Below, piece after piece: positions 7,204 through 17,617 of a stretch of 52,282 bases of DNA. Under the pieces are notes generated by a model. It ran no database searches. It saw only the letters and a list, made by a program, of their open reading frames with translations, and was not told where the DNA came from. The DNA is from Rhodospirillales bacterium. Lineage in GTDB: Bacteria > Pseudomonadota > Alphaproteobacteria > Acetobacterales > Acetobacteraceae. The stretch's first letter is position 1. Each line of letters starts with the position of its first letter. The translations under genes were made by a program, and so were the position numbers. The DNA is taken from assembly GCA_028869595.1 (NCBI GenBank), contig JAGWRU010000001.1, positions 1 through 52,282 of the forward strand. The letters are read 5' to 3'.

Positions 7204-8487
7204 ATGGGCGATCAGCCGGAGCCGCTTCGCTATCTGTCGGGTTTCGCCAATGAACATGCCAGCGAAGCAATCCCCGGCGCCTTGCCGGTCGGACAGAATT
7301 CCCCCCAGCGCGCCCCGCTCGGCCTGTACGCCGAGCAGATTTCAGGCAGCCCCTTCACCGCCCCGCGCCATGCCCAGCGGCGAAGCTGGCTCTATCGCAT
7401 CCATCCCTCCGCCCGCCATCCCGCCTATCGCCCGATGCCCGCGCCGATGCTGGGCGGGGCTTTCGCCGCGCCCGATCCCAACCGCATGCGCTGGAACCCG
7501 CTTGCCCTGCCCGATGTGCCGCGCGATTTCATCGACGGGCTGTTCACCCTGGCCGAAGGCAGTGCCGGCGGCATCGCCATCCATCTCTATGCCGCATCGG
7601 CCGATATGGGCCGGGTGCTGCGCAACGCCGATGGCGAAATGCTGGTGGTGCCGCAGCAGGGCAGGCTTGCCATCGACACCGAATGCGGCCGGCTGCATGT
7701 CGCACCCGGGGAGATCGCGATCCTGCCGCGCGGCATGGCGATCCGCATCGCCCTGCCCGATGGTACCGCGCGCGGCTATATCGCGGAAAATCGCGGCGCG
7801 GCGCTGCGGCTTCCCGAACTCGGCCCGCTGGGTGCCAACGCGCTTGCCTATCCGCGCGATTTCGCGGCCCCCGTCGCATGGTTCGAGGATCGGGCCGCGC
7901 CGACCGCGATCGTGCATAAATTCGCCGACCGGCTATGGACCCATACGCTCGATCATTCCCCCTTCGACGTGGTCGCCTGGCACGGCACGCTGGCGCCGTA
8001 CAAATACGATCTCGCACGCTTCATGGCGGTCGGCACGGTCAGTTTCGATCATCCCGATCCCTCGATCTTTACCGTGCTCACCGCGCCATCCGATACGCCG
8101 GGCACGGCAATGCTCGATTTCGTGGTCTTCCCGCCGCGCTGGATGGTGGCCGAGCATACATTCCGCCCGCCCTGGTTTCATCGCAACGTGATGAATGAGT
8201 TCATGGGGCTGATCCACGGCACCTATGACGCCAAGGCGGAAGGCTTCCTGCCCGGCGGCGCCAGCCTGCATCCGATGATGAGCGCGCATGGCCCGGACGC
8301 GGCAACCACCGAACGCGCGATGGCCGCCGATCTGGTTCCGCACAAAATCGACGGCGCGCTGGCCTTCATGTTCGAAACCCGAGAGACGCTGCGCATCGCC
8401 GAACGCGCCCTGGCGCCGCCGCTGCTGCAGGATGACTATGATGCCTGCTGGGACGGCATCGCCCGGCATTTCGGAGGCCGCGCATGA
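7204..8487 (+). CDS. hmgA: Homogentisate 1,2-dioxygenase
   Basis: 427 aa. It opens the aromatic ring of homogentisate, the central intermediate of tyrosine and phenylalanine breakdown, to maleylacetoacetate. The N-terminal [13 protein letters not shown] signature is present. The three iron ligands of the family can be placed at His326 and Glu332 (FHRNVMNEF) and His362 (SAHGPD), matching the spacing of the human enzyme. ATG at 7204 follows a purine-rich GAAGG. It overlaps fahA by 4 bp (ATGA), so the two steps are co-translated. No maleylacetoacetate isomerase or HPPD gene is visible in the window. Confidence 0.96.
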   Translation: MGDQPEPLRYLSGFANEHASEAIPGALPVGQNSPQRAPLGLYAEQISGSPFTAPRHAQRRSWLYRIHPSARHPAYRPMPAPMLGGAFAAPDPNRMRWNPLALPDVPRDFIDGLFTLAEGSAGGIAIHLYAASADMGRVLRNADGEMLVVPQQGRLAIDTECGRLHVAPGEIAILPRGMAIRIALPDGTARGYIAENRGAALRLPELGPLGANALAYPRDFAAPVAWFEDRAAPTAIVHKFADRLWTHTLDHSPFDVVAWHGTLAPYKYDLARFMAVGTVSFDHPDPSIFTVLTAPSDTPGTAMLDFVVFPPRWMVAEHTFRPPWFHRNVMNEFMGLIHGTYDAKAEGFLPGGASLHPMMSAHGPDAATTERAMAADLVPHKIDGALAFMFETRETLRIAERALAPPLLQDDYDACWDGIARHFGGRA

Positions 8488-9770
8488 GCATCGATGCGAC
8501 GCATGATCCGGCGCTGCCCTGTTTCGTCGCCAGTGCGGCGGGGCATGCGGATTTTCCGATCCAGAACCTGCCGCTCGGCGTGTTCGCCCCGCCGGATGGG
8601 AAGCCACGCGGCGGGATGGCGATCGGCGATGCGATTCTCGATCTGTCCCTCGCCGCCCCGCTGCTGCGCGGTGCGGCGGCGGAAGCGGCGGAACTTGCCG
8701 CCGCCCCGCAACTGAACGCGCTGCTCGCTGCGGGCGCAGAGGCGCGGCGGGCCTTGCGCGCGGGGGTTTCCGCCCTGCTTTCGGGCGCCGATCCGCGCTT
8801 GCCCGGGCTGATCCGCCCGGCGCGGGATTGCACGCTGCATCTGCCCTGCGCGATCGGCGATTACACCGATTTCTATGCCGGCATTCACCACGCGACCAAT
8901 ACCGGGCAGATGCTGCGGCCGGAAAATCCGCTGCTGCCCAATTATAAATATGTCCCCGTCGCCTATCACGGTCGCGCTTCCTCGGTGCGGCTGTCAGGAA
9001 TGCCGGTGCGTCGCCCGCATGGCCAGCGCAAGCCCGCCGCCGCCGCCGCGCCGGAATTCGGGCCGAGCCGCAATCTCGATTACGAACTCGAACTCGGCAT
9101 CTGGATCGGCCCAGGCAATGAGCCGGGCACGCCGATTCCGATCGGCGAGGCCGGTGCGCATATCGCCGGGTTCTGCCTGCTGAATGATTGGTCGGCGCGC
9201 GACATCCAGGCCTGGGAATATCAGCCGCTGGGCCCGTTCCTGGCCAAGAATTTCGCGACCTCGATCTCCCCCTGGATCGTCACGGCGGAGGCGATGGCGC
9301 CGTTCCGCGCCGCGCAACCGCCGCGCCCGGCAGGCGATCCGGCGCCGTTGCCCTACCTGTGGGATGACGCCGATCAGGCGGGCGGGGCGCTCGACCTCGA
9401 TCTCTCGGTGGCGCTGGAAACATCGGCGATGCGCGCGGCGGGGCTGGCCGCGCAGCCGCTGTCGCGGGTCAATGCCCAGGTGCTCTATTGGACGGTGGCG
9501 CAGATGGTCGCGCACCATGCCTCGGGCGGCTGCGATCTGCGCCCGGGCGATCTGTTCGGCTCCGGCACGCTGTCCGGGTCGGAGGAGGACGCGCGCGGCA
9601 GCCTGCTGGAAATCATCCGTGGCGGGCGTGTGCCATTGAGCCTCCCCAATGGCGAGACGCGCCGCTTTCTGGAGGATGGCGACCGGGTGATCTTCACCGC
9701 GCGCGCCACCCGGTCGGGCTTTGCGCCGATCGGCTTCGGGGTTTGCGAGGCGGAGGTGGCGCCGGCCTGA
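8484..9770 (+). CDS. fahA: Fumarylacetoacetase
   Basis: 428 aa. It hydrolyses fumarylacetoacetate to fumarate and acetoacetate, the last step of the homogentisate pathway. A small N-terminal SH3-like domain containing [11 protein letters not shown] is followed by the FAH catalytic domain. Visible motifs are [16 protein letters not shown] (metal Asp and catalytic His), [20 protein letters not shown] (metal Glu residues) and NDWSARDIQ (metal Asp). The start overlaps the hmgA stop by 4 bp. The gene ends 24 bp before the convergent gcvP stop. Confidence 0.95.
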   Translation: MSIDATHDPALPCFVASAAGHADFPIQNLPLGVFAPPDGKPRGGMAIGDAILDLSLAAPLLRGAAAEAAELAAAPQLNALLAAGAEARRALRAGVSALLSGADPRLPGLIRPARDCTLHLPCAIGDYTDFYAGIHHATNTGQMLRPENPLLPNYKYVPVAYHGRASSVRLSGMPVRRPHGQRKPAAAAAPEFGPSRNLDYELELGIWIGPGNEPGTPIPIGEAGAHIAGFCLLNDWSARDIQAWEYQPLGPFLAKNFATSISPWIVTAEAMAPFRAAQPPRPAGDPAPLPYLWDDADQAGGALDLDLSVALETSAMRAAGLAAQPLSRVNAQVLYWTVAQMVAHHASGGCDLRPGDLFGSGTLSGSEEDARGSLLEIIRGGRVPLSLPNGETRRFLEDGDRVIFTARATRSGFAPIGFGVCEAEVAPA

Positions 9771-9794
9771 ACCGGCGCCATTGCTGCCGCAGCG

Positions 9795-12677
9795 CTACTC
9801 CGCCGCCTCCGCATAGGACGACAAGGGCGCGCAGGAGCAGATCAGGTTGCGATCGCCATAGACATTGTCCACCCGCTTGACCGGCGGCCAGTATTTCGTG
9901 GCCGCGACGAAGGGCAGGGGAAACGCCGCCTGTTCGCGCGGATAGGGATGCGTCCAGGCCGTCGCCATCACCTCGGCGGCGGTATGCGGGGCATTCTTCA
10001 GCGGGTTATCGGCGCGGTCCATCCGTCCCTCGGCGATCGCTGCGATCTCGGCACGGATCGCGATCATCGCCTCGCAGAACCGGTCGATCTCGGCGCGGCT
10101 TTCGCTTTCCGTCGGCTCGATCATCAGCGTGCCGGCGACCGGCCAGGACATGGTCGGCGCATGGAAGCCGTAATCGGCCAGGCGCTTGGCGATGTCTTCG
10201 ACCATCACCCCGGAATCGGCCTGGAAGCTGCGGCAATCGATGATGCATTCATGCGCCACGCGCCCGTTCTCGCCGGTGTAGAGCACGGGATAATGCGGGG
10301 CGAGGCGGGTTGCGATGTAATTGGCATTCAGGATCGCGACCTTCGATGCCTGGGTCAGCCCGTCGCCGCCCATCATGCGGATATAGGCATAGCTGATCGG
10401 CAGGATCAGGGCGGAGCCGAAGGGTGCGGCCGCGACCGGCCCGAAACCGCTGGCGGGGCCGGCATCGTCGCGCAGCGGATGGTTGGGCAGATGCGGCGCG
10501 AGATGGGCGGCCACCGCGATCGGCCCGACACCCGGCCCGCCGCCGCCATGCGGGATGCAGAATGTTTTGTGCAGATTGAGATGGCAGACATCCGCCCCGA
10601 TCGCCGCCGGGCTGGTCAGGCCCAATTGGGCGTTCATATTCGCCCCGTCCATATAGACCTGCCCGCCAGCCGCGTGCACGGCGGCGCAGATATCGCGGAT
10701 CGCGCCTTCGAATACGCCATGCGTGCTGGGATAGGTGATCATCAGCGCGGCGAGTTTGTCGGCATGCCGGGCGATGGCGGCGTGCAGATCGGCGAGATCG
10801 ACATTGCCCATCTTATCGCAGGCCACGACGACGACTTTCAGACCGGCCATCGCCGCACTGGCCGGATTGGTGCCATGCGCGCTGGCCGGGATCAGGCAGA
10901 TATCGCGATGGCCCTGGCCAAGCGCTGCCTGATAGGCGCGGATCGCCAGCAGCCCGGCGAATTCGCCCTGCGAGCCGGCATTGGGTTGCAGGCTGACCGC
11001 AGCAAAGCCGGTCGCCTCGGCCAGCCAGGCGGAAAGCCGGGTGATCAGCGTCACGAAGCCTTCGGTCTGATCGGCCGGGGCAAAAGGATGGATGTCGGCA
11101 AAACCCGGCCAGGTGATCGGCAGCATCTCGGCCGCTGCATTCAGTTTCATCGTGCAGGAGCCGAGCGGGATCATCGAACGGTCGAGCGCCACGTCGCGAT
11201 CGGCCAGCCGCTTGAGGTAGCGCAGCATCTCGTGCTCGGAGCGGTACTGGCTGAACACCGGCTGCGGCAGCAGCGCGCCGCGCCGGGCAAGTGCCGCCGG
11301 CCAGCCGCCCGTGGCCGTATCCAGCCTGCCGCCGAGCAGCGCGGCGAGGCTGTGCAGCTCCGCGATCGTCACGGTCTCGTCCAGCGCGATGGCGATGCCG
11401 GTCGCATCGATCCGGCGCAGGTTGAAGCCGGCGGCGCAGGCGCGGGCCAGCATCGCATCGGCGTCGGGCACATCGAGCGCGATGGTGTCGAAAAACGCCT
11501 CGTGCCGCAGCGTCAGCCCGGCGGTGCGCGCCGCCCCGGCCAGAAGCTGCGCGCCGAGCGCGACGCGGCGGGCGATGCGCACCAGCCCTTCCGGCCCATG
11601 CCAGATCGCATAGCAGCCGGCCATGACCGCCAGCAGCACCTGCGCGGTGCAGATATTCGAGGTGGCTTTCTCGCGGCGGATATGCTGCTCGCGCGTTTGC
11701 AGGGCAAGGCGCATGGCCGGCGTGCCGGCGGCATCCTGGCTGACACCAACGAGGCGGCCCGGCATGTGGCGGCGATAGGCATCCTTCGTCGCGAAGAAGC
11801 CGGCATGCGGCCCGCCGAAACCCATCGGCACACCGAAACGCTGGGCCGAGCCCACCACCACATCCGCGCCCATCGCCCCGGGCGGGGTCAGCACGGTCAG
11901 CGCCAGCGGATCGGCGGCGACGATGGCGAGCGCGCCGGCGGCATGGGCGGCGGCGATTTCCGCCGTCAGGTCGCGCAACGCCCCGGTGCTGCCGGGATAT
12001 TGCAGCACCACGGCAAAGGGCGCGGCGGCGGCGATCGCGGCGGTATCGCCCGGGGCAAAACTCTGCACGCGCTGGCCGAGCGGGGCGGCGCGGGTTTCGA
12101 TCACCGCGACGGTCTGCGGATGCGTATCGGCGGCCACCGCGATGACGCGGCTTTTCCCGCGCGCCACGCCGGCCGCCATGGCCACCGCCTCGGCCGCCGC
12201 GGTGGCTTCGTCGAGCAGCGAGGCATTGGCGATTTCCAGCCCGGCCAGTTCGGCGATCAGCGTCTGGAAATTCAGCAGCGCCTCCAGCCGGCCCTGGGCG
12301 ATCTCCGCCTGGTAGGGGGTGTAGGCGGTGTACCAGGCCGGGTTCTCCAGCACGTTGCGCAGGATCACCGGCGGGGTGTGGGTGCCGTGATAGCCCATGC
12401 CGATCAGCGAGCGCAGGCGCTTGTTCCGCGCCGCCAGCCCGGCCAGCTCGGCCAGGCTTTCCGCCTCGCTCGCCGCTGCCGGCAGATCGAGCGCGCGGTT
12501 GGAGCGGATCGCCCCCGGCACTGTGGCCGCGATCAGATCATCGAGGCTGGCCGCCCCGCAGGCCCGTGCCATCGCCGCGAGATCGGCGGCACGCGGCCCG
12601 ATATGGCGGGCCGCGAAAGGATCGGCGGCGGCGAGGGTGGTGAGATCCGCAAGCGCCGTGCTGGAGGAGGACGACAT
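9795..12677 (-). CDS. gcvP: Glycine dehydrogenase (decarboxylating), glycine cleavage P-protein
   Basis: 960 aa, the full-length single-chain form rather than the split GcvPA/GcvPB type. It decarboxylates glycine with PLP and passes the aminomethyl group to the lipoyl arm of GcvH. The PLP lysine is Lys704 in [15 protein letters not shown], close to position 706 of the E. coli enzyme. The N-terminal half begins with [10 protein letters not shown] and has [14 protein letters not shown]. It directly follows gcvH without a gap and is the last gene of the riboswitch-controlled operon. Confidence 0.97.
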   Translation of the reverse strand: MSSSSSTALADLTTLAAADPFAARHIGPRAADLAAMARACGAASLDDLIAATVPGAIRSNRALDLPAAASEAESLAELAGLAARNKRLRSLIGMGYHGTHTPPVILRNVLENPAWYTAYTPYQAEIAQGRLEALLNFQTLIAELAGLEIANASLLDEATAAAEAVAMAAGVARGKSRVIAVAADTHPQTVAVIETRAAPLGQRVQSFAPGDTAAIAAAAPFAVVLQYPGSTGALRDLTAEIAAAHAAGALAIVAADPLALTVLTPPGAMGADVVVGSAQRFGVPMGFGGPHAGFFATKDAYRRHMPGRLVGVSQDAAGTPAMRLALQTREQHIRREKATSNICTAQVLLAVMAGCYAIWHGPEGLVRIARRVALGAQLLAGAARTAGLTLRHEAFFDTIALDVPDADAMLARACAAGFNLRRIDATGIAIALDETVTIAELHSLAALLGGRLDTATGGWPAALARRGALLPQPVFSQYRSEHEMLRYLKRLADRDVALDRSMIPLGSCTMKLNAAAEMLPITWPGFADIHPFAPADQTEGFVTLITRLSAWLAEATGFAAVSLQPNAGSQGEFAGLLAIRAYQAALGQGHRDICLIPASAHGTNPASAAMAGLKVVVVACDKMGNVDLADLHAAIARHADKLAALMITYPSTHGVFEGAIRDICAAVHAAGGQVYMDGANMNAQLGLTSPAAIGADVCHLNLHKTFCIPHGGGGPGVGPIAVAAHLAPHLPNHPLRDDAGPASGFGPVAAAPFGSALILPISYAYIRMMGGDGLTQASKVAILNANYIATRLAPHYPVLYTGENGRVAHECIIDCRSFQADSGVMVEDIAKRLADYGFHAPTMSWPVAGTLMIEPTESESRAEIDRFCEAMIAIRAEIAAIAEGRMDRADNPLKNAPHTAAEVMATAWTHPYPREQAAFPLPFVAATKYWPPVKRVDNVYGDRNLICSCAPLSSYAEAAE

Positions 12678-13061
12678 TCACAGCGTCTCCAGATATTCGG
12701 CGTAGGCGGCTTCGTCCATCAGCGCGTCGAAGGCTTCCGGCTCGTCCAGCTCCAGGCGGAAGAACCAGGCCCCGCCCATCGGATCGCCGTTGACCAGCGC
12801 CGGATCGTCGATCACCGCCTGGTTGATTTCCACCACCTTGCCGGAAAGCGGGGCGTAGACGTCGCTGGCCGCCTTGACGCTTTCCACCACCGCGCAAGCC
12901 TCGCCCTCGGTGACGGCGCGTTCGGGTTCGGGCAGTTCGACGAAGACGATGTCGCCCAGCGCTTCCTGGGCATGATCGGTGATGCCGATGGTGGCGACAT
13001 CGCCGTCTAGGCTGACCCATTCGTGATCGCGCGTGTAGCGGATATCGGGGGCGGCGGGCAT
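12678..13061 (-). CDS. gcvH: Glycine cleavage system H protein
   Basis: 127 aa, the usual size. It is the lipoylated shuttle between P, T and L proteins. The lipoylation lysine is Lys63 in [10 protein letters not shown]. The preceding [21 protein letters not shown] segment is characteristic and the [11 protein letters not shown] motif closes the domain. It sits between gcvT (26 bp upstream) and gcvP (adjacent). The L protein (dihydrolipoamide dehydrogenase) is not in this cluster, as is usual. Confidence 0.97.
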   Translation of the reverse strand: MPAAPDIRYTRDHEWVSLDGDVATIGITDHAQEALGDIVFVELPEPERAVTEGEACAVVESVKAASDVYAPLSGKVVEINQAVIDDPALVNGDPMGGAWFFRLELDEPEAFDALMDEAAYAEYLETL

Positions 13062-13087
13062 GGCGGGCTCCGGGTTCGGGGGAGAGG

Positions 13088-14275
13088 TCAGCGGATATAG
13101 CGGTGCGGGACGAACGGCATCGGTACGACCTGGGCGGGCAGGCGCTGGCCGCGCACCGAGAGCCAGAGTTTCGTGCCATCGCCCGCCGCGTCGCGGCGGA
13201 CATAGCCCATGGCGATCGGCGCGCTCAGGCTGGGGGAGAAGCCGCCGGAGGTGATGGTGCCGACAGTCTCTCCGGCTTCATTGAGGATGGCGGTGCCGGC
13301 CCGCGCGGGGGCGCGGCCTTCGGGGCGGATGCCGACGCGCAGCCGCGCCGGTCCCTCGGCCAGGGCGGCAAGGATCGGACCGGCACCGGGGAAATCGGCG
13401 GCCATGCGCCGGCGCTTGCCGATCGTCCAGGTCAGCCCCGCCTCGATCGGGTTGGTGGCGGGGTCGATATCGTTGCCGTGCAGGCAGAGCCCGGCTTCCA
13501 GCCGCAGGCTGTCGCGCGCGCCGAGGCCGGCGGGGATCAGCGCGGAAAAGCCGAGCAGGGCATCGGCCAGCGCCTCGGCTTGTTCGGCCGGGCAGGAGAT
13601 TTCAAACCCGTCCTCGCCAGTATAGCCGGAGCGGCTGATCAGGCAGTCGATGCCGGCCAGCCGTGCCGTAGCGAAGCCGAGAAAGGGCAGGGCGGCGGTG
13701 GCGGGATCGAGCGCGCCCAGAATCGCCGCCGCTGCCGGCCCCTGCACCGCGACCAGCGCGCGCGCCGGCAGCGGCGTCAGCGTCACCCCGGGCGGCAGAT
13801 GCGCGGCGATATGGGCGAAATCCGCCTCCTTGTTGGCGGCGTTCACCACCAGGAACAGGCGCTGCGTTCCATCCGCGCCGGGTGCCGCGCGGGCGATCAT
13901 CAGATCATCCAGAATGCCGCCTTGATCATTCGTCAGCAGGGAATAGCGCTGACGTCCTTCGCGCAGCCCGGCAATGTCGCCGACCACCAGGGTTTCCAGC
14001 ACGGCATCGGCGCCGGCGCCGGTAATCCAGGCTTGGCCCATATGGGAGACGTCGAACAGCGCCGCCTGGGCGCGGCAATGCAGGTGTTCGCCCAGCACGC
14101 CGCCGCGGCAGCGCGCGGCCATTTCGCCGGCGAAATCGTACTGCACCGGCATCGCATAGCCGGCGAAAGGCACCATCCGCGCGCCGAGGCGGCGATGCCA
14201 CGCATCCAGCGGCGTGGTGGCAAGCGCCGGGGGCGTGGGCAGCGTGGCGGCGGGTTCGTCAGGCGGGGGGGACAT
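13088..14275 (-). CDS. gcvT: Aminomethyltransferase, glycine cleavage T-protein
   Basis: 395 aa. It releases ammonia and transfers the one-carbon unit to tetrahydrofolate. Visible features are the early [23 protein letters not shown] segment, [10 protein letters not shown], the [13 protein letters not shown] folate-site motif, and [20 protein letters not shown]. The ATG at 14275 is fixed by GAAGGAG eight bases upstream on the minus strand. The reading frame stays open back through the riboswitch, but that part is not coding. First gene of the gcvT-gcvH-gcvP operon. Confidence 0.95.
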   Translation of the reverse strand: MSPPPDEPAATLPTPPALATTPLDAWHRRLGARMVPFAGYAMPVQYDFAGEMAARCRGGVLGEHLHCRAQAALFDVSHMGQAWITGAGADAVLETLVVGDIAGLREGRQRYSLLTNDQGGILDDLMIARAAPGADGTQRLFLVVNAANKEADFAHIAAHLPPGVTLTPLPARALVAVQGPAAAAILGALDPATAALPFLGFATARLAGIDCLISRSGYTGEDGFEISCPAEQAEALADALLGFSALIPAGLGARDSLRLEAGLCLHGNDIDPATNPIEAGLTWTIGKRRRMAADFPGAGPILAALAEGPARLRVGIRPEGRAPARAGTAILNEAGETVGTITSGGFSPSLSAPIAMGYVRRDAAGDGTKLWLSVRGQRLPAQVVPMPFVPHRYIR

Positions 14276-14303
14276 GAGGTCCGCTCCTTCGGTCGGGTCG
14301 GGC

Positions 14304-14319
14304 GCCGGCATATGCCGGC
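14304..14319 (-). promoter_or_regulatory. Candidate expression-platform hairpin of the glycine riboswitch
   Basis: GCCGGCATATGCCGGC is a perfect 16-bp palindrome between the second aptamer and the gcvT ribosome-binding site (14284-14290). The wider stretch 14301-14318 matches 14361-14378 inside aptamer 2 at 17 of 18 bases. The two copies could therefore compete for the same partner strand. Confidence 0.45.
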
Positions 14320-14330
14320 AGGACGACCCC

Positions 14331-14527
14331 CCTCTGTCGCGGTACCTGAGAGATTCGGAAGGCGCCGGCATAAGCCGGGCGGCCCTCCTTTCTCCGTCGG
14401 TGCGCCCCGCCTTGCGGCGACGCGGCTTTCCAGAGATCCCTTGTTCCAGCGCGGTCCTTTGTGCCTGAGCGTTTCCGGGGGCCGGTTGCGCCTTCGGCGG
14501 CGGGCAAGCCCGCACTCTCCCGCGCCG
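14331..14527 (-). ncRNA. Tandem glycine riboswitch (two aptamers)
   Basis: On the minus strand the leader of gcvT has both aptamer signatures. Aptamer 1 lies at about 14527-14450: GGGAGAGTGCGG, then GCCGAAGGCGCAACC, then GCTCAGGCACAAAGGACCG. A short linker follows. Aptamer 2 lies at about 14437-14331: GATCTCTGGAAAG, then CACCGACGGAGAAAGG, then TCTCAGGTACCGCGACAGAG. This is the classical tandem arrangement upstream of glycine cleavage genes, where glycine binding turns the operon on. The conserved CTCAGG elements are intact in both halves. Confidence 0.93.
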
Positions 14528-14545
14528 GATGCTCGGGACAGCGCG

Positions 14546-14574
14546 ACCATGACGGATTAGTGGCGCCGGTTCAA
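14546..14574 (-). promoter_or_regulatory. Candidate promoter of the gcvTHP operon
   Basis: On the minus strand TTGAAC (14574-14569) is followed after 17 bp by CATGGT (14551-14546), giving a predicted start near 14539, about a dozen bases before aptamer 1. The -10 box is a poor match, but position and spacing fit. Confidence 0.4.
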
Positions 14575-14599
14575 CCGCGCTTTTCGCGCAAGCGAAGGT

Positions 14600-15784
14600 T
14601 TACCGCCCGGCATGCGCCGTCATTGCCGCCCGGCCACCCGATGCCAGCACGATGTCCCCGGCGCCCGGGCGGAGGGATGGGCCGGTGGCGGATGGCTTCG
14701 CTGATCCCGGCGGCTGCGTCGCGGCCTTTGCGATGGTGCCGCCGGGTCGGGCCGGCCAGGCCAGATCGCAGCGCATGCGGGCCGGCGCCTGGCCCAGGCA
14801 GGCGGCGAGGCGTGTCGTCAGGCGTGGCGCGCCGCGCGGATTGAGGTGCGAGAAGCCATCGCCGAAATACCGGTCGGGCCAGGCGGTGAACAAGGGTGCT
14901 ACGATGTGAAACCCCGGATAACGCGCGGCATAGCCGGCCAGATAGGCGGCAAAGCCGCGCCGCAAAGCGGGCGCGATCGCATCCCCGGTGGCGCGGTTGA
15001 CCGGCATCGCCAGAAACACCGCCGCGACATGGTGCCGGGCGAGCAGCGTCAGCATGCGGTCGAAATAGAAATCCAGGATCGGCAGGGCACGGAAATCGCC
15101 CAGCGCGGCATCTTCGGCCACTATGTCGGATCGGTCGGCGGTGCCGAAGAAATACTGCCCGCCGGCAGCACGCACCCGGGCCAGCACGCGGCGATTGCGC
15201 CATAGCCGCAGGAATACCCCGCCATGCACCAGGTTGGCGGTGTAATGCGACGGAAAATGCACTTCGTACAGCCAGGCGCGCAGCCGGGCCGGCACGCCAT
15301 CGGTATTGCGCAGCGCATAAAGCGATGGGTCGCCGAGCCGGGCCGAGGCGCGGCGCAGCCCGGCCAGATCGCGGCCTTCGACGAAGCCGAAGCGCACGCT
15401 GCGTTCCCAGAACAGGTCGGGGCGCATGAAATGCCCGGGATCGAGAGAGATCACCACCAGCTTCGGCGCGCGCGGGCAGGCCAGCGCCCGGCGCAGCGCG
15501 GCATAGGCCTCGATCGTTTCGCCGCCGCCGATGGCCAGATTGCTGACCGCGACCGGCAGGCGCGCCGGCATGATATCGGCGGCGGCGCGCGAGTCGCCGA
15601 CCACCAGAACCGGCGCCAGCGCGCAGCGATGCAGCATCGCGATCTTCACCGCCCAGGCCGGGTATTCGCGATCCAGGAAGGCCATCGGCATGGCCAGCAC
15701 CCAGACCCAGATCAGCGCGAGCGTCAGGCCGGCAGCGGTGAAGGCGGCGGCGAAGAAGCGCGGCGGAGAGAGCGGCGCGGACAT
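14600..15784 (-). CDS. SGNH-hydrolase-like membrane-anchored protein of the ACP-MBOAT cassette (DltD/AlgJ-like role)
   Basis: 394 aa. A single N-terminal membrane helix (about residues 10-33) is followed by an exported domain. VLVVGDSRAA (residues 59-68) provides the nucleophile Ser65 in a GDS motif, and DGFSHLNPRGA (Asp309, His313) supplies the acid and base. Such proteins pair with MBOAT acyltransferases to place acyl groups on extracytoplasmic glycans. ATG at 15784 is chosen as the first residue before the helix; the frame continues open upstream but inside the MBOAT gene. It lies 13 bp after the MBOAT stop. The last 70 residues are Pro/Gly-rich and low complexity. Confidence 0.75.
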   Translation of the reverse strand: MSAPLSPPRFFAAAFTAAGLTLALIWVWVLAMPMAFLDREYPAWAVKIAMLHRCALAPVLVVGDSRAAADIMPARLPVAVSNLAIGGGETIEAYAALRRALACPRAPKLVVISLDPGHFMRPDLFWERSVRFGFVEGRDLAGLRRASARLGDPSLYALRNTDGVPARLRAWLYEVHFPSHYTANLVHGGVFLRLWRNRRVLARVRAAGGQYFFGTADRSDIVAEDAALGDFRALPILDFYFDRMLTLLARHHVAAVFLAMPVNRATGDAIAPALRRGFAAYLAGYAARYPGFHIVAPLFTAWPDRYFGDGFSHLNPRGAPRLTTRLAACLGQAPARMRCDLAWPARPGGTIAKAATQPPGSAKPSATGPSLRPGAGDIVLASGGRAAMTAHAGR

Positions 15785-15797
15785 GCCCTGCCGCGCT

Positions 15798-17351
15798 TCA
15801 GAACTGGAAATAGAGGAATTCGCTGGTGCCGCCGACCGACAGCAGCGCCGCCATCGCCGCAACGCCGCCGGCCAGCGCCCAGGGCAGGCTGAGCCGAAAG
15901 CGCAGCCGGCTTGCCGCGCCTTTGCCGGCCTCGCCCATGATCTGCTGGGTGGTCGGGGCGAGAAAGATGATCGCATACAGACCGCCCAGCCACAGCCAGG
16001 CGACGGCATGATGCCCCGCTGCCACCAGGCTGGCGCCGACCAGCAACCCGTGCCCGTCCGAGGCAATGAATGGCAGCGCCACATGCCTCACCCCGTGCCT
16101 GCCTGCCATCGCCGCCAGCATCGCCCATGCCGCCCCGTCGGAGGGCGCGCGAAACAGCACCGTGCCGACCAGCACGCCCAGATAGGTCAGCGCCACGCGG
16201 CACAGACGGGCGGGCCGGCGCGACGATGGCCGGCGCGGCCCGAAGCAGCGCCAGGCGTGGTTCACCGTCAGCAGCGCCGCATGCCACAGCCCGAACAGCA
16301 GATACTGCCAGCCGCTGCCGTGCCAGATGCCGGCCAGGGTCATGGTCACAAGGAGGGGCATGGCCAGCGTCTCGGTGAAGCCGCCAAGGCTCGTCGCGCC
16401 GGGCCGCTCCGGTATCTGCCCGCGCGCGCCGCGCCGGCGGGCGGCGGCCATCGCCAGCGGGTTGAACAGATAAAGGGTCAGCCAGCGGGTCAGCGTCATA
16501 TGCCAGCGCTGCCAGTAATCGATCACGCTTTCGGCGCGGTAGGGCGCGTTGAAGTTCTGCGGGAAACGCAGGTTGAACATCCGCGCCAGCCCGATCGCCA
16601 TGTCCGAATAGCCCGAGAAATCGAAATAGAGCTGCAGCGAATAGGCCAGCACGGCATGCCAGGCGGCGAAGGCCGACAGCCCGCCCGGTGCGGCGAAGCC
16701 GGCGCCCGCTGCCGGCCCCAGCGGATCGGCCAGGGCGCATTTTTTCAGCAGGCCGATGGTGAAGATCGCAGCCCCGGCAACCAGGTTCTGCCCGTCCGGC
16801 CGGGCGATGGCGGGGTTGCGGAATTGCGGGATCATCTCGCGGTTGGACAGGATCGGCCCGGCGATCAGATGCGGAAAGAACGTCACGAACAGCAGATACG
16901 CAAGCGGGCCTTCCGCGGGCGCAAGCCCGGCGCGACGATCGATCAGCCAGCCGATCTGGGTGAAGGTGAAAAAGCTGATGCCCAACGGCAGGGCGATCGC
17001 CGGTAGCGTCGGCACCGAACCGAACGCCGCATGCAGCGTGCCCAGCAGATCGGCCAGGTATTTGTAGCGGATCAGCAGCGCCAGATTGGCCGCGATCCCC
17101 AGCCCGAGGAACAGGCCTTGCCGCGCGGGTCTGGCCTCGGCCGCGCCGATCAACCGTCCGCAGGCGTAATTGCCGGCGATCGAGGCGCCCAGCAGCAGCA
17201 GATAGGCCGGGTTCCACCAGCCATAGAATACCAGCGAGGCGAGCAGCAGAAAGACCAGCCCGGCCCGGCCGGACAGGCGCGACAGGGCGAAGAAACCGGC
17301 CAGGCTGAGCGGCAGGAACGCCAGCAGGAACACGTAGGAGTTGAACAGCAT
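15798..17351 (-). CDS. MBOAT-family O-acyltransferase (AlgI/DltB type), first copy
   Basis: 517 aa multispanning membrane protein. Family hallmarks are the N-terminal MLFNSYVFLLAFLP, GISFFTFTQIGWLID, LYFDFSGYSDMAIGLARM, the conserved His284 in YWQRWHMT and the catalytic His344 in GIWHGSGW. It ends in EFLYFQF, as AlgI-type proteins do. These enzymes move an acyl group from a cytoplasmic donor across the membrane. The donor here is probably the acyl carrier protein encoded 11 bp upstream, and the SGNH protein 13 bp downstream the final transferase. The acceptor glycan is unknown. Confidence 0.9.
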   Translation of the reverse strand: MLFNSYVFLLAFLPLSLAGFFALSRLSGRAGLVFLLLASLVFYGWWNPAYLLLLGASIAGNYACGRLIGAAEARPARQGLFLGLGIAANLALLIRYKYLADLLGTLHAAFGSVPTLPAIALPLGISFFTFTQIGWLIDRRAGLAPAEGPLAYLLFVTFFPHLIAGPILSNREMIPQFRNPAIARPDGQNLVAGAAIFTIGLLKKCALADPLGPAAGAGFAAPGGLSAFAAWHAVLAYSLQLYFDFSGYSDMAIGLARMFNLRFPQNFNAPYRAESVIDYWQRWHMTLTRWLTLYLFNPLAMAAARRRGARGQIPERPGATSLGGFTETLAMPLLVTMTLAGIWHGSGWQYLLFGLWHAALLTVNHAWRCFGPRRPSSRRPARLCRVALTYLGVLVGTVLFRAPSDGAAWAMLAAMAGRHGVRHVALPFIASDGHGLLVGASLVAAGHHAVAWLWLGGLYAIIFLAPTTQQIMGEAGKGAASRLRFRLSLPWALAGGVAAMAALLSVGGTSEFLYFQF

Positions 17352-17362
17352 CCCGGCTCGGC

Positions 17363-17617
17363 TCAGGCGGCGGAAAGGACGGATTTGGCCCGGATCAGCT
17401 GCATCAGGGCACCGACATCGTGCATCGCTTCGATCTCGCTGGCGTCGAAGGCGATGCCGAACCGGCATTCAGCCTCCACCGCGAGCGAGATCTGGGCGAG
17501 CGAGTCCCAGGCCGGCAGCGCATCGGGACTGCTTGCCTTGGTCAGTTCGATCGTCGCATCGCCCAGCACGTCGCGGAAAATCGCAGTGAGACGGGAGAGC
17601 AGCGCATCGTCATCCAT
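17363..17617 (-). CDS. Acyl carrier protein of the MBOAT cassette
   Basis: 84 aa. Phosphopantetheine attachment serine is Ser39 in PAWDSLAQI, in the place where standard ACPs have DSL. The protein is acidic and has the helical pattern of an ACP. The ATG at 17617 has GGAG six bases upstream. Being the first gene of a tight ACP-MBOAT-SGNH operon, it is likely a dedicated donor, functionally like DltC, rather than the fatty-acid synthesis ACP. No DltA-like adenylating ligase lies nearby, so the source of its acyl group is unknown. Confidence 0.85.
   Translation of the reverse strand: MDDDALLSRLTAIFRDVLGDATIELTKASSPDALPAWDSLAQISLAVEAECRFGIAFDASEIEAMHDVGALMQLIRAKSVLSAA

Noticed and set aside
9948-13010. 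Plus-strand open frame of 1020 codons opposite gcvP and gcvH
   Set aside because: Shadow of intact glycine cleavage genes; no domain and low-complexity Arg/Gly/His content.
13103-14560. Plus-strand open frame across gcvT and the riboswitch
   Set aside because: Runs through structured RNA on the other strand and encodes no recognisable domain.
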